Shown here piece by piece: positions 35,677-45,077 of a stretch of 64,000 nt of DNA. A program made the position numbers and the translations under genes. The notes under the pieces were generated by a model, which saw nothing but the letters and a program-made list of their open reading frames with translations, was not told where the DNA came from and searched no databases. Source of the stretch: Gemmatimonadota bacterium (GTDB taxonomy: Bacteria; Gemmatimonadota; Gemmatimonadetes; Gemmatimonadales; Gemmatimonadaceae); contig BJHH01000001.1 in the NCBI GenBank assembly GCA_014192065.1, positions 248,001 through 312,000 on the forward strand, written 5' to 3'. Every line of letters begins with the position of its first letter. Position 1 is the stretch's first letter.

Positions 35677-36662
35677 TGCAGTTCCTAGCGTTTGGGATTC
35701 GCATTGGTGCGATGGTGGCATCGCTGGCCGCAACGGCAATCGCACCGCTCGCGGCGCAGGGCACGCGCGCGGCCGTGCTGCTCACACTGCCGACATCGAC
35801 CCGGGCCTTGGGGCTCGGGGACGCGTCCGGCGCAGCTCTGGCTGACGAGTGGGCGGTGTTCCTCGCGCCCGCGCAACTCGCGCGCGTTGGCACATTGGCA
35901 GCCGGTGTGGCATCGGAGTCGTACCTCGCGTCGACACAGCTCAGCGCCCTTGCCTTCGCCGTTCCGGCCTGGCGCGGCACGATCGGCATTGGCGCTCGGC
36001 TGCTCGACTACGGCACGGTGCGCGAGATCGCTTCGCAGCTTCCCGGTCTCGATGGCGTCGAGACTGGCCGAACCGTATCGGCACAGGACCATTCATTTGT
36101 GGTCGGCTACGCACGGGCCCTGCCGAGGCTCAGGGGAATTCGCGCGGGTGCGACGGTCGAGTTGTTTCGCACGCGGGTCGCGGACCTGTCGGGGCAGGGC
36201 ACGACTGCGTCGGGAGGTCTCGCTTGGACGTCGCCGTCGGGTTGGGACCTCGCCGCGAGCGTGCAGCATGTCGGATCGGGCATCAGGGTTGGGGCGACGT
36301 TCGGCGAACTGCCGCAGACTTGGCGGGCGGCCGTTGCCGCGCCGACGGTGCAGGTGCGGAATGCGCGCCTCAAAGCGATGGCCGAGCTGAAGCGCGTGCG
36401 AGGTGGCGTGACGTCCGGGACGCTGGGTGGCGAGCTGATCTGGGTGGGTATTCGAGGCACCGATCTGTCGCTGCGAAGTGCGTACAGCTACCGCGACCGG
36501 AGCGACGACCGCGCGCCATTGTCGATTGGAGCGGGCGTCGGCCTCGGGCGGTTCACGCTGGACTATGCGGTCGAACGGTTTTCGCGAATCGACCAGGTCA
36601 CGCATCGCGTAGGGCTGCGATTTGTGCGCGTATCCGCCGGTTCCGCTTCTCCCGCGAAGTGA
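35673..36662 (+). CDS. PorV/PorQ-like outer-membrane beta-barrel protein
   Basis: A 329-residue protein with a signal peptide (ending near LAAQG) and a barrel-type sequence of alternating hydrophobic strands. The N-terminal motif TSTRALGLGDASGAALAD followed by an unusual alanine-rich strand resembles PorV/UPF0164 proteins. PorV acts in type IX secretion in Bacteroidota, but no other Por genes are visible here, so the role is uncertain. The ATG at 35673 overlaps the protease stop, so co-production with the metalloprotease is likely. The C-terminus (VRVSAGSASPAK) lacks the aromatic end residue usual for barrels. Confidence 0.7.
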   Translation: MMQFLAFGIRIGAMVASLAATAIAPLAAQGTRAAVLLTLPTSTRALGLGDASGAALADEWAVFLAPAQLARVGTLAAGVASESYLASTQLSALAFAVPAWRGTIGIGARLLDYGTVREIASQLPGLDGVETGRTVSAQDHSFVVGYARALPRLRGIRAGATVELFRTRVADLSGQGTTASGGLAWTSPSGWDLAASVQHVGSGIRVGATFGELPQTWRAAVAAPTVQVRNARLKAMAELKRVRGGVTSGTLGGELIWVGIRGTDLSLRSAYSYRDRSDDRAPLSIGAGVGLGRFTLDYAVERFSRIDQVTHRVGLRFVRVSAGSASPAK

Positions 36663-37774
36663 GGCGCCGTCCATTGGTGCGGCCGCGGTTGGGGTGGGTC
36701 GGGTGGGTGGTCATGGGGATCCTCGGCGGTACGGCGATCCTCGCCGTTGCGACGCCGATGGGCCGTTACCTCTCGCGGGGCGCGTGGGAAGAGGGCAAGA
36801 TTCTTTCGCGCCGCCGTTCGATCGACGTACTCGTCGCCGACGCTGCAACCTCCCCAGGCACGCGGGCGAAACTGCAACTCGTCCTCGCGGCGCGCCGGTT
36901 CGCGGCCGACTCGCTCGGCCTGCCCGCCAAGGACCTGTTCACGCAGTTCACAAAACTCGATCACGACACGCTCGTGTTGGTGCTGTCGGGTACGCGCCGC
37001 GATGCGCTCGTTCCGGCGAGCTGGTGGTTTCCCATCGTCGGACGCGTGCCGTACAAGGGGTTCTTCGATTTCGAGGCCGCGATGCGCGCCGAGCGTCGGC
37101 TCGCCGACGATGGCTACGACACGTATCTCCGGCCATCGCCCGCGTTCAGTACGCTCGGCTGGTTCAATGATCCGCTGCTCTCCACGACGCTTGCTGCAGA
37201 TTCGGTGTTTATTGTGCAGACGGTGATCCACGAACTCACGCACAACCGGCTCTACGTAAAGGGGCAGGCGGTGTTTAACGAGAGCTTCGCTGAGTTCATC
37301 GGGAATCGCGGGGCGGTGGAGTTTTTCCGTTCGCGCGGTGACACCGCCGGTGTGCGCGTCGCCGAAGCGCGGTGGGCGGACGAGCGGCTGCTCAGCGGTG
37401 TCTGGGAACGCGGGTATCGGGAGATCGATTCAGTATTCACGGCGCATCCGTACCCGGCGTCGGGCGCCGATTCGACAATTCGCGCGGTGCGGCTCACGCA
37501 GCGCGACTCCGTGTACGCTCGCCTTCGCCGGTTTCTCGTGGACACGGTGTCGCCGCAACTGGTGACGATCAATCGTCAGTATGGGGTGCGCGTGCGTCTC
37601 GACAATGCGGCGCTGCTCGCTCGGCGGATCTACGCGACTGGGCTTGCCGAGTTCGAGGCGTCGTGGGAGCGCGACGGCCGGAACGTACGGCGTACGCTCG
37701 ACCGCATCGCGGTGGCCGCTGCGGCGGCGCCTGGCGATCCGTACTCGGTCGTGCCGGGCCCCGTCAGCCGCTGA
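36659..37774 (+). CDS. Membrane-anchored putative aminopeptidase (PF10023-type)
   Basis: A 371-residue protein. The GTG at 36659 overlaps the preceding stop (GTGA) and gives a basic N-terminus (RRRPLVRPRL) plus one transmembrane helix, so it is chosen over the ATG at 36713. The periplasmic part matches the putative aminopeptidase family PF10023: SWWFPIVGRVPYKGFFD, YLRPSPAFSTLGWFNDPLLS, the zinc motif HELTH (191-195) and FNESFAEFIGNRGA with the third ligand. Probably a periplasmic zinc aminopeptidase anchored in the inner membrane. It ends the three-gene operon metalloprotease, PorV-like, aminopeptidase; sequential protein degradation and peptide uptake is a plausible reading. Confidence 0.85.
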   Translation: MRRRPLVRPRLGWVGWVVMGILGGTAILAVATPMGRYLSRGAWEEGKILSRRRSIDVLVADAATSPGTRAKLQLVLAARRFAADSLGLPAKDLFTQFTKLDHDTLVLVLSGTRRDALVPASWWFPIVGRVPYKGFFDFEAAMRAERRLADDGYDTYLRPSPAFSTLGWFNDPLLSTTLAADSVFIVQTVIHELTHNRLYVKGQAVFNESFAEFIGNRGAVEFFRSRGDTAGVRVAEARWADERLLSGVWERGYREIDSVFTAHPYPASGADSTIRAVRLTQRDSVYARLRRFLVDTVSPQLVTINRQYGVRVRLDNAALLARRIYATGLAEFEASWERDGRNVRRTLDRIAVAAAAAPGDPYSVVPGPVSR

Positions 37775-37898
37775 AGCAGGCTGGCCGAGCATAGCGCCGG
37801 CAGCGGCTAAGCGTTTATTTCCGAACGGTTGATGAGCGCCTGTTCAGTGTCGGGGCCTGGCCAGAGGTAACCGCTTTTTTCACAGGTCGGGAGTGAGC

Positions 37899-38753
37899 AT
37901 GGGTACGGGGATCGGCAGGACCGTCAAGCGGGGTGCGGCATGCTGGCTCGCTGCGGCCGGTGTGGCGCACGTACTGGTAACGCAGGCGCTGGTGGCGCAG
38001 GGGCAGCCAGTGAAGGTCACGACGCTCTCGGGTGTCGTCACGAATCCCAACGGCGTCGCCATCGCCCGCGCCGAACTGTTGATCGTGAACAGTGAGCTCA
38101 AGGTGATGTCCAACGACTCGGGCGTATACGAGTTCTTTGCGGTGCCGGTCGGTCGCATTCGGTTGATCGCGCGCCGGATCGGCTTTGAGCCCGAAGAGGC
38201 ACGCGTGACGCTCAACGAGGGTATGCACAAGCAGGTGGATTTTGAGCTCACGGGGGTGCCCGAGCTGCTCGATTCGGTCATGGTGCGCGAGGCGGGCGGC
38301 AACGGTCGCATGGCGGACTTCTGGTCGCGCCGGATGCTCGGTGTCGGCGCTTTCATCACGCGTGCCGAGATCGAGCGGCGTCGCCCGCAGCACCCGAGCG
38401 ATCTGCTGCGCACGGTGGTCGGCGTCAAGGTGACGATGGGCGACGCGGGCTTAGACAAACCCACTATTACGATGGGCCGCAATACGCTGCTGAGCCGAAG
38501 TGGGCGCCAGAGTGGGACATCGTTGGCCAACGACTGCAAGGTGTCGTACTACGTCGATGGGTCGTACGTACCGCCGGGAACGTTTCATATGGACGATATG
38601 TCCGCGCTGCTGCTCGAGGCGGTTGAGATCTATCGTGGGCCAGCCGAAACTCCGGTCAGGCTGCGCCAGCGAGACACCGCCTGCGGCGTGATTGTCATCT
38701 GGACGCGCGAGCCGCCCCAGAAGCAGTCGAAGCGACCACCGGCGTTCGGGTAG
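37899..38753 (+). CDS. Short exported carboxypeptidase-regulatory + barrel-less plug-like protein
   Basis: A 284-residue secreted protein and the third copy of this architecture. Signal peptide to about residue 34 (LVAQ), a carboxypeptidase-regulatory-like domain (about 38-120, TLSGVVTNPNGVAIARAEL), then a plug-like module: LGVGAFITRAEIE (148-160), SDLLRTVVGVKV, Cys213 in NDCKVSYYVDG, LEAVEIYRGPAE, and Cys262 in TACGVIVIWTRE. No barrel follows. GGGAGTGA stands before the ATG at 37899; a GTG at 37893 is an alternative. It shares the 49-residue cysteine spacing with the protein at 21684. The GT39 gene starts 3 nt after its stop, so the two are probably cotranscribed. Function unknown. Confidence 0.75.
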   Translation: MGTGIGRTVKRGAACWLAAAGVAHVLVTQALVAQGQPVKVTTLSGVVTNPNGVAIARAELLIVNSELKVMSNDSGVYEFFAVPVGRIRLIARRIGFEPEEARVTLNEGMHKQVDFELTGVPELLDSVMVREAGGNGRMADFWSRRMLGVGAFITRAEIERRRPQHPSDLLRTVVGVKVTMGDAGLDKPTITMGRNTLLSRSGRQSGTSLANDCKVSYYVDGSYVPPGTFHMDDMSALLLEAVEIYRGPAETPVRLRQRDTACGVIVIWTREPPQKQSKRPPAFG

Positions 38754-38756
38754 CGA

Positions 38757-40349
38757 ATGGTCGTGACTGGCGCCAGCTCATTCTCATTCCGGAGACCCGA
38801 TGCGACCGGGTCAGTGCTCGCGATCATTGCGATCGGGGCCCTCGTCCGGTTCCTGCTCGCGGCCACCGTCGGGCTTGGTGTCGACGAGTCATACGCCGTC
38901 GCCGTGGCGCGCGATATCTCGCTCTCCTATTTCGATCATCCGCCGCTCCATTTCTGGATTGCGGGCACGATGGCGCGGCTCGCGCAGAGCGAGGCGGCTG
39001 AGGTCGTGCGGCTGCCGTTCGTCCTCTGCTTCGCCGGCACGACCTGGTTCATCTTCACGCTGGGCCGCCGGCTCTTTGGTGAGCGCGCCGGACTGTTCGC
39101 CGCGCTGCTGCTCAACATCTCGGCGGTGTTCAGTCTGAGCACGGGCGGGTGGGTGCTTCCGGACGGCCCGCTGATGCTGCTGACATCAGCGGCGGTCGAT
39201 CGCATCGCGGCCCTGTTGTTCGGCGATGACACCGCGACGTTGGCCGGTGCAACGTCGGCCTCTCCGGCCAAGTCGGAGTTTGCGACCTGGCTCTGGATCG
39301 GCTTGCTTACCGGGCTGGCGATGCTCGCCAAGTACCACGGCGTCTTCGTGCTCGCGGGCACGGCTGGTTTTGTCGCCACAACTCCGCGTTTTCGGAAATG
39401 GCTCGCGACGCCGGGTCCCTATGCGGGTGTGCTCGTCGCGCTGGCCTGTCTCGCGCCGGTGCTGCTCTGGAACTCGGGGCATTCCTGGGTGTCGTTCGCC
39501 TTCCAGGGAGCGCGCGCTGTGCCGGCTCCCGGGGTTCATCTGGATACGTTCGCGGCAAATATTGCTGGTCAGATGGCGTGGGTGCTTCCGTGGATCTTCG
39601 TCCCGCTCGCCGCGTCGGCTTGGCGCGCGCTGCGCGGCGGACCGCGCGACGAGAAGCGGTGGTTCCTGCTTGCGCTCGCGGCCGGGCCGATCGTGGGGTT
39701 TACGCTCGTGTCGCTCAAGGGCGATGTCGGGCTTCCGCACTGGCAGGCACCGGGGTGGTTGTTTGTTTTTCCGTTGCTCGGTGCCGGTGTAGCCGAGCGA
39801 CTGGACGGCGTACGTGACGACCTGCGCCGGAGCACGCGGCGCTGGCTCAGCTGGAGCGTCGGCGGCTACGTCGGGTTGATTTTGGTGCTGACGACCCACG
39901 CATCGACGGGGTGGATCGCCCGCCTGGCGCCGACGGTGTTCGCCAAGGGCGATCCGACCGGCGATCTGGTGAACTGGCAACTGCTCAAGCCGACGCTCGC
40001 CGCGTTTGGTGATTATCCGGTGACTGGATTCGTGGCTGCAACGAGTTGGATTCAGGCGGGCAAGGCAGCGATCGCGATGGGGCCAGGGACGCCCGTGCTC
40101 TGCCTCTGTGCCGATCCGCATCACTTCTATTACGCGCAGAACGACAGCGCATTCCTCGGCAAGGACGCCATCCTCGTCAAGAAACTGAAAGTGGGCGATG
40201 ATCTGATCGAGCGGTTCTCGCCGTACTTCGAGCGCATCGACCCGATCACGAAGGTCGGCATCTATCGCGGGATGCAGCTGGTGATGGAGGTCGAGCTCTA
40301 CCGGGCGAAAAACTACCGCGCGCTTTATCCGACGGACCAGCCGCGCTGA
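38757..40349 (+). CDS. GT39/ArnT-like membrane glycosyltransferase
   Basis: A 530-residue protein with about ten or more membrane helices, of the PMT_2/ArnT type (GT-C fold). The first periplasmic loop has the acidic motif V-D43-E44-S-Y and the second has D60-H-P-P-L, both typical of this family, which transfers a sugar from a polyprenyl-phosphate donor to lipid or protein. The C-terminal about 150 residues form a periplasmic domain with a Cys-Leu-Cys motif (VLCLCADPHHFYYA). The acceptor cannot be predicted. It starts 3 nt after the plug-like gene; the stop converges with the hydrolase gene (18 nt between). Confidence 0.88.
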   Translation: MVVTGASSFSFRRPDATGSVLAIIAIGALVRFLLAATVGLGVDESYAVAVARDISLSYFDHPPLHFWIAGTMARLAQSEAAEVVRLPFVLCFAGTTWFIFTLGRRLFGERAGLFAALLLNISAVFSLSTGGWVLPDGPLMLLTSAAVDRIAALLFGDDTATLAGATSASPAKSEFATWLWIGLLTGLAMLAKYHGVFVLAGTAGFVATTPRFRKWLATPGPYAGVLVALACLAPVLLWNSGHSWVSFAFQGARAVPAPGVHLDTFAANIAGQMAWVLPWIFVPLAASAWRALRGGPRDEKRWFLLALAAGPIVGFTLVSLKGDVGLPHWQAPGWLFVFPLLGAGVAERLDGVRDDLRRSTRRWLSWSVGGYVGLILVLTTHASTGWIARLAPTVFAKGDPTGDLVNWQLLKPTLAAFGDYPVTGFVAATSWIQAGKAAIAMGPGTPVLCLCADPHHFYYAQNDSAFLGKDAILVKKLKVGDDLIERFSPYFERIDPITKVGIYRGMQLVMEVELYRAKNYRALYPTDQPR

Positions 40350-40367
40350 TTCGTCGACGCGCGTGCG

Positions 40368-41528
40368 CTACCGCGCGTCCCCGCGAAACCGCCAGTAGGT
40401 GAGTCCGCCGCGCTGCACCGCGAGCAGGCGACGATCGCTCGGCGGTTTCCCTTCACCGATCAGTGCGGCGAGGTCGGAGAGGAATCCGGCGTTCCCGAAC
40501 AACGTGTGACCGAGCGCGTCCGCGCGCACACGCGTGGCGTCGATGGTGTCGAGGCCCTCGATGACCGTCAACGAGTCGCCGCCGAGTCCGAGCCGCCAGA
40601 CGCCGTTGACCGCGCGTGAGGCACGGAGCGCTTCGTCGTCGTTCGAAGCGTACAGCGTGATCCGTTGCGCGTGCGCCATGAGCACCGGAAGCAATTCGCG
40701 GCGGAAGACCCGGGCGTCGATGTCTGGTGCGGCGAGAACGACCTGGGCGAATCGCGCGTTCGAGTCGGCGGGCGTGACCAGCGCTGCAGCCTTCCCGATG
40801 ACTTCGGCACCCATCGAGTGGCCGAGCAGGTGGACGCGGTCAGGTTGCGCGGCGGGCACAATGCCGCGCACGAGCCGCAACAGATGGAACCCGGCGTTGC
40901 GCGCGGCCTGCAGATCGCGGATGTAACTCGTTACGGAACCGGCGGACGGCCAGCTGAAGAGCACGAGTGTCCCGTCGAAGCTCATGTCGGCGGCGACCTG
41001 GGCGGCCCGGACGGCGGCGTCATCGAACGAAACATTGAAGCCGTGGACGAATACGAGCACGTCACACGAACGCGTGGTGGCGAGATCGGCCGCGATGCGT
41101 TGCACGAAACGCACCGAGTCGGTGGGGGTCACGCTCGTGACAAAAAAGTCACGTTTCGGGTCGGGCGCGGAGCCGAACGCGGCCGCGAATGACGACGGGC
41201 GCGGTAGTTCACCGACGCCGCGGGCACGGTACGGTGGGACGTTGACGGTGACCGTGGCAAACTGCAGCGAGTCGGTGTCGTCGCCTGTAAATCGCTCGCC
41301 GGGGCGTTCGCTCGAGATGGCGCGACGCGTCGTGGCCACGAGCACCGTTATTCGGAGCGCGCCGGAGTCGAGCACGGCGAACGAACGTGGCAGATCCGTG
41401 CGCGGGAGCGGCGCCGGTTGAGGCGGCACTATGAGTGCGGGCAGGGCGACCGGCGCACGACCGCCACAGGCGAAGAGCGTCGCGGTCATCAATGCCGCGC
41501 GGGCCGCGCGGGCGCAGTGACGTCGCAT
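40368..41528 (-). CDS. Lipoprotein alpha/beta hydrolase (DUF900-type)
   Basis: A 386-residue exported protein with lipobox ATLFAC (Cys21). The body is a DUF900-type alpha/beta hydrolase: VATTRRA near 65, LVFVHGFNVSFDDA (158-171) and the nucleophile elbow G-H-S238-M-G, with DIDARVF later. Such enzymes are serine hydrolases of unknown substrate. The ATG at 41528 is selected because it gives the signal peptide and starts 4 nt after the lipB stop; longer starts overlap lipB. Probably cotranscribed with lipB, though a functional link is not evident. Confidence 0.85.
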   Translation of the reverse strand: MRRHCARAARAALMTATLFACGGRAPVALPALIVPPQPAPLPRTDLPRSFAVLDSGALRITVLVATTRRAISSERPGERFTGDDTDSLQFATVTVNVPPYRARGVGELPRPSSFAAAFGSAPDPKRDFFVTSVTPTDSVRFVQRIAADLATTRSCDVLVFVHGFNVSFDDAAVRAAQVAADMSFDGTLVLFSWPSAGSVTSYIRDLQAARNAGFHLLRLVRGIVPAAQPDRVHLLGHSMGAEVIGKAAALVTPADSNARFAQVVLAAPDIDARVFRRELLPVLMAHAQRITLYASNDDEALRASRAVNGVWRLGLGGDSLTVIEGLDTIDATRVRADALGHTLFGNAGFLSDLAALIGEGKPPSDRRLLAVQRGGLTYWRFRGDAR

Positions 41529-41532
41529 GGTC

Positions 41533-42255
<723 letters not shown>

Positions 42256-42471
42256 AACGTGGAATGAGCCGATACGTGGTCCGAATTGCAAGGCAATCGT
42301 GCGGGTTTGTCGCGTTGGTTGCCGAGGACGAGCAGCTTGGCTTGATGACCCGTATATCGCGTCGATTGCCCGCGCGTCCGCGTGGCGTCATCTTCAAGCG
42401 AGGCTGCATCCTTGAAGCCGGATTCGGCCTCCGCCTAGGGCCGCCGGGTTCTGTCCAGAAGCGGAGGTCGT

Positions 42472-43509
42472 ATGCGTTGGAGCATGGTGCTTGGGACCGT
42501 CGGGCTCGCCGTAATCGCGATCGCCGGGTCCGGACAAGCGCAGGGTGCGGCGAGCCGCGCGAGCACGGACCGAATGAATCGAATGATCCCGCTCATCGAG
42601 AAGGGGCTGCCGATTCTCGGACTCAACAATCCCGCGTACGCAGCCGGCCGTGGCGGCGGAGTTGGTGGGCGAGGCCGTGGTGCCGCGAATGGAGCAGTTC
42701 CTCCGGTCGCGACCGAGCCACCGCCACCGCCCGACATCAACGCGGCCGCCCGCGAGACGGCGGGCTATACGCTGGGTGACTACGTGCTCAATACGTATTC
42801 ACCGGGCTCGGTGGAGCAGTATCGCGCGTTTATGAAGGCCATCGTGGCAGCGGGCGGATCGGCGCGGACCCACCCATTCGTCGCCAAGATCCCGATCATG
42901 CACGACAACGTCCTCTCGACCACTCAGCGCTTGATCGAACAGCTGAACGACGGGCAGGTCGCCATCGAGATGCAGCAAGTCGAGACGGTCCAGGAGGTCG
43001 ATCAGGCGATCGCGGGCATGCGCTTCACGTCGAAAGGCGGAACACGGCCTGAGAGCGGGTTCGAGGCCGCGGCGGCGTATTGGGGCATGACTCCCGCGCA
43101 GTACCTGCAGAAAGCCGATGTCTGGCCGCTTAATCCGAACGGCGAGCTGCTCGTGTCCATCATCATCGAGAGCAAGGAAGGCGTCGCCAATGCCCGTGCA
43201 CTCTCCGCGCATCGCGGGGTGGCGGTTGTCACGTTAGGCGCGGGAACGCTCGGCGGGGTGTTCACAAGTACGAATGCCGAAGGCCAGCGGGTGCGTGATC
43301 AGGCGGGATTCGACGCGGCGGTCGCGTCGGTGCTTGCGGCCTGCAAGGAATACAAGAAGTCCTGCGGCTATCCAGCCAACAATCCGGCCGAAGTCGAGAA
43401 GCTGATGAAGGATGGGTGGGACTTCCTCATCATGCAGCGTCGTGATCAGGCAGCGTTCGACGCAGTGCTGACTGGACGTCGGCTATCGGGAAGGCCACTG
43501 ACGCCCTGA
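42472..43509 (+). CDS. Exported HpcH/HpaI-aldolase-like protein
   Basis: A 345-residue protein with a signal peptide (ending near GQAQG) and a Gly/Arg/Pro-rich segment (about 58-88). The C-terminal about 230 residues resemble the HpcH/HpaI aldolase/citrate-lyase-beta barrel: VAIEMQQVETVQEVDQAI, TSKGGTRPESG and LLVSIIIESKEGVANARAL, in which E233 would be the metal ligand. The usual second ligand, Asp in the GPxDLS loop, is not evident (the loop reads GAGTLGGVF), so activity is doubtful. Export of an aldolase-like protein is unusual. It stands alone between lipB (divergent) and a terminator. Confidence 0.7.
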   Translation: MRWSMVLGTVGLAVIAIAGSGQAQGAASRASTDRMNRMIPLIEKGLPILGLNNPAYAAGRGGGVGGRGRGAANGAVPPVATEPPPPPDINAAARETAGYTLGDYVLNTYSPGSVEQYRAFMKAIVAAGGSARTHPFVAKIPIMHDNVLSTTQRLIEQLNDGQVAIEMQQVETVQEVDQAIAGMRFTSKGGTRPESGFEAAAAYWGMTPAQYLQKADVWPLNPNGELLVSIIIESKEGVANARALSAHRGVAVVTLGAGTLGGVFTSTNAEGQRVRDQAGFDAAVASVLAACKEYKKSCGYPANNPAEVEKLMKDGWDFLIMQRRDQAAFDAVLTGRRLSGRPLTP

Positions 43510-43527
43510 AGGCACGCAGAACGCAGC

Positions 43528-43563
43528 AGCGGTCCGTCCCCATGCATACGGGGGCGGACCGCT
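43528..43563 (+). terminator. Hairpin terminator between aldolase-like gene and lpd
   Basis: A 14-bp stem AGCGGTCCGTCCCC / GGGGGCGGACCGCT with one G-U pair and loop ATGCATAC, followed by CTGTATTTGG. It lies between converging genes and may serve both. Confidence 0.8.
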
Positions 43564-43604
43564 CTGTATTTGGTACGGCTGCGCTGCGCGTTTCGCCCAA
43601 GCCC

Positions 43605-45008
43605 CTACGCGTGAATCATCCGCCCCATCGAGTCGAGCGTTGCTTCGGCGATCGCTTCGCTGAGCGTTGGGTGCGCGTGGATGGCTAACTCGATCTCCTC
43701 GACCGTGAACTCGTTTTCGCGGGCGACGGCGAGTTCGTGGATCAGCTCGGTGGCGTGGGCGCCGACGATATGCGCGCCGAGGATCTCTCCGTACTTGGAA
43801 TCGCGAATGATCTTCACGAAGCCTTCCGTCTCGCCAGAGGTGCGCGCTCGGCCGTTCGCGCTGAACGGGAACTTGCCGACCTTGTAGTCGATCTTCTTTT
43901 CCTTGACCTGCGCTTCCGTCATGCCGATCGACGCCACTTCCGGATGGCAGTATGTCGCGTTCGGAATGTTGCCGTAGTTGAGCGGGTGGAACTTGTGACC
44001 CGCAATCACCTCCGCCACGATCATTCCCTCGCGCTCGCCCTTGTGGGCGAGCATTGGCGGGCCGGCGACATCGCCGATCGCATAGATACCCTTGGCGCTA
44101 GTCTCCATCCGCTCGTTGATCTTGATGAAGCCACGGTCTGTGAGCGCGACGCCGGCCTCCTTGAGGCCGATCTGTTCGATATTCGCCGCGCGACCCGCTG
44201 CGACGAGCACGATGTCGACGTCCAGCTCGTGCTTCGAGCCGCCCGCCTCGATCGTCAGCTTCACCGACGTCTTGCCCACCTTCGCCGACGTGAGCTTCGC
44301 GCCAGCCATCACCTCGATGCCGCGTTTCTTGAAACTGCGCGCCACTTCGACGCCCGAATCGGCATCCTCGAGCGGCAGGATCTGCGGCATGGCTTCGATG
44401 AGCGTCACCTTGCTGCCGAACGCGTTGAACACGTCGGCGAACTCGCAGCCCACCGCGCCGGCGCCGACGATCGCGATCGCCTGCGGTGCCCGCTCGAGGA
44501 TCAGCGCTTCATCCGATGAGATGACGGTCGTCTTGTTGAGTTCGAGGCCGGCCTGCGGAAGGCCCTTCACGCGCGAACCGGTCGAAATCACGACGGCTTT
44601 CGTGGCCGTGTGCGTCTCGGTCTTGCCGTCAGCGCCTGTGACTTTCACGGTCTTGCCACTGCCTAGCGTGCCGGTGCCCTTGATCCAGGTGATTTTGTTT
44701 TTCTTGAAAAGGAACTCGACGCCCTTCGAGTTCTTGCTGCTCACGTCTCGCGAGCGCTTCATCGCGACGCCGTAGTCGGTCTTCACTTCGCCAACCATCA
44801 CGCCGAATTCGGCAGCGTGTTTCACGCGGTTCGCGATGCTCGATGCTTCGAGGAGCGCTTTGGCGGGAATGCAGCCCCAGAGCACGCAGGTTCCGCCGAG
44901 TCCCTCGCGCTCAATCACGCCAACGTTCAGCCCAAGCTGCGCGGCACGAATCGCCCCGACGTATCCAGCGGGCCCGCCGCCGAGGAAGATCGCATCAAAT
45001 GTCGCCAT
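43605..45008 (-). CDS. lpdA: Dihydrolipoyl dehydrogenase (E3)
   Basis: A 467-residue flavoprotein that reoxidises dihydrolipoyl groups with NAD+. N-terminal FAD-binding GGGPAGYVGAIRAA (10-23), the redox disulfide C41-VLWG-C46, a NAD-binding GAGAVGCEFADVF, a second FAD motif YAIGDVAG, and the C-terminal dimer motif with the catalytic base HAHPTLSEA. The disulfide motif GGTCVLWGCIPAK differs slightly from the common GGTCLNVGCIPSK. The ATG at 45008 gives the standard N-terminus; the longer frame (45056) is rejected. Last gene of the lipA-pdhA-pdhB-pdhC-lpdA operon, 69 nt after E2. Confidence 0.97.
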   Translation of the reverse strand: MATFDAIFLGGGPAGYVGAIRAAQLGLNVGVIEREGLGGTCVLWGCIPAKALLEASSIANRVKHAAEFGVMVGEVKTDYGVAMKRSRDVSSKNSKGVEFLFKKNKITWIKGTGTLGSGKTVKVTGADGKTETHTATKAVVISTGSRVKGLPQAGLELNKTTVISSDEALILERAPQAIAIVGAGAVGCEFADVFNAFGSKVTLIEAMPQILPLEDADSGVEVARSFKKRGIEVMAGAKLTSAKVGKTSVKLTIEAGGSKHELDVDIVLVAAGRAANIEQIGLKEAGVALTDRGFIKINERMETSAKGIYAIGDVAGPPMLAHKGEREGMIVAEVIAGHKFHPLNYGNIPNATYCHPEVASIGMTEAQVKEKKIDYKVGKFPFSANGRARTSGETEGFVKIIRDSKYGEILGAHIVGAHATELIHELAVARENEFTVEEIELAIHAHPTLSEAIAEATLDSMGRMIHA

Positions 45009-45077
45009 GGTGGTGTTCTCTTGAGAAAGGTCGCGGCCGAATCGGGGGTCGAACAACTGCCGGACGGATCAGATAAC

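Noticed and set aside
43605-45008. E3 disulfide motif GGTCVLWGCIPAK
   Set aside because: Both redox cysteines are present; the neighbouring changes are within known family variation.
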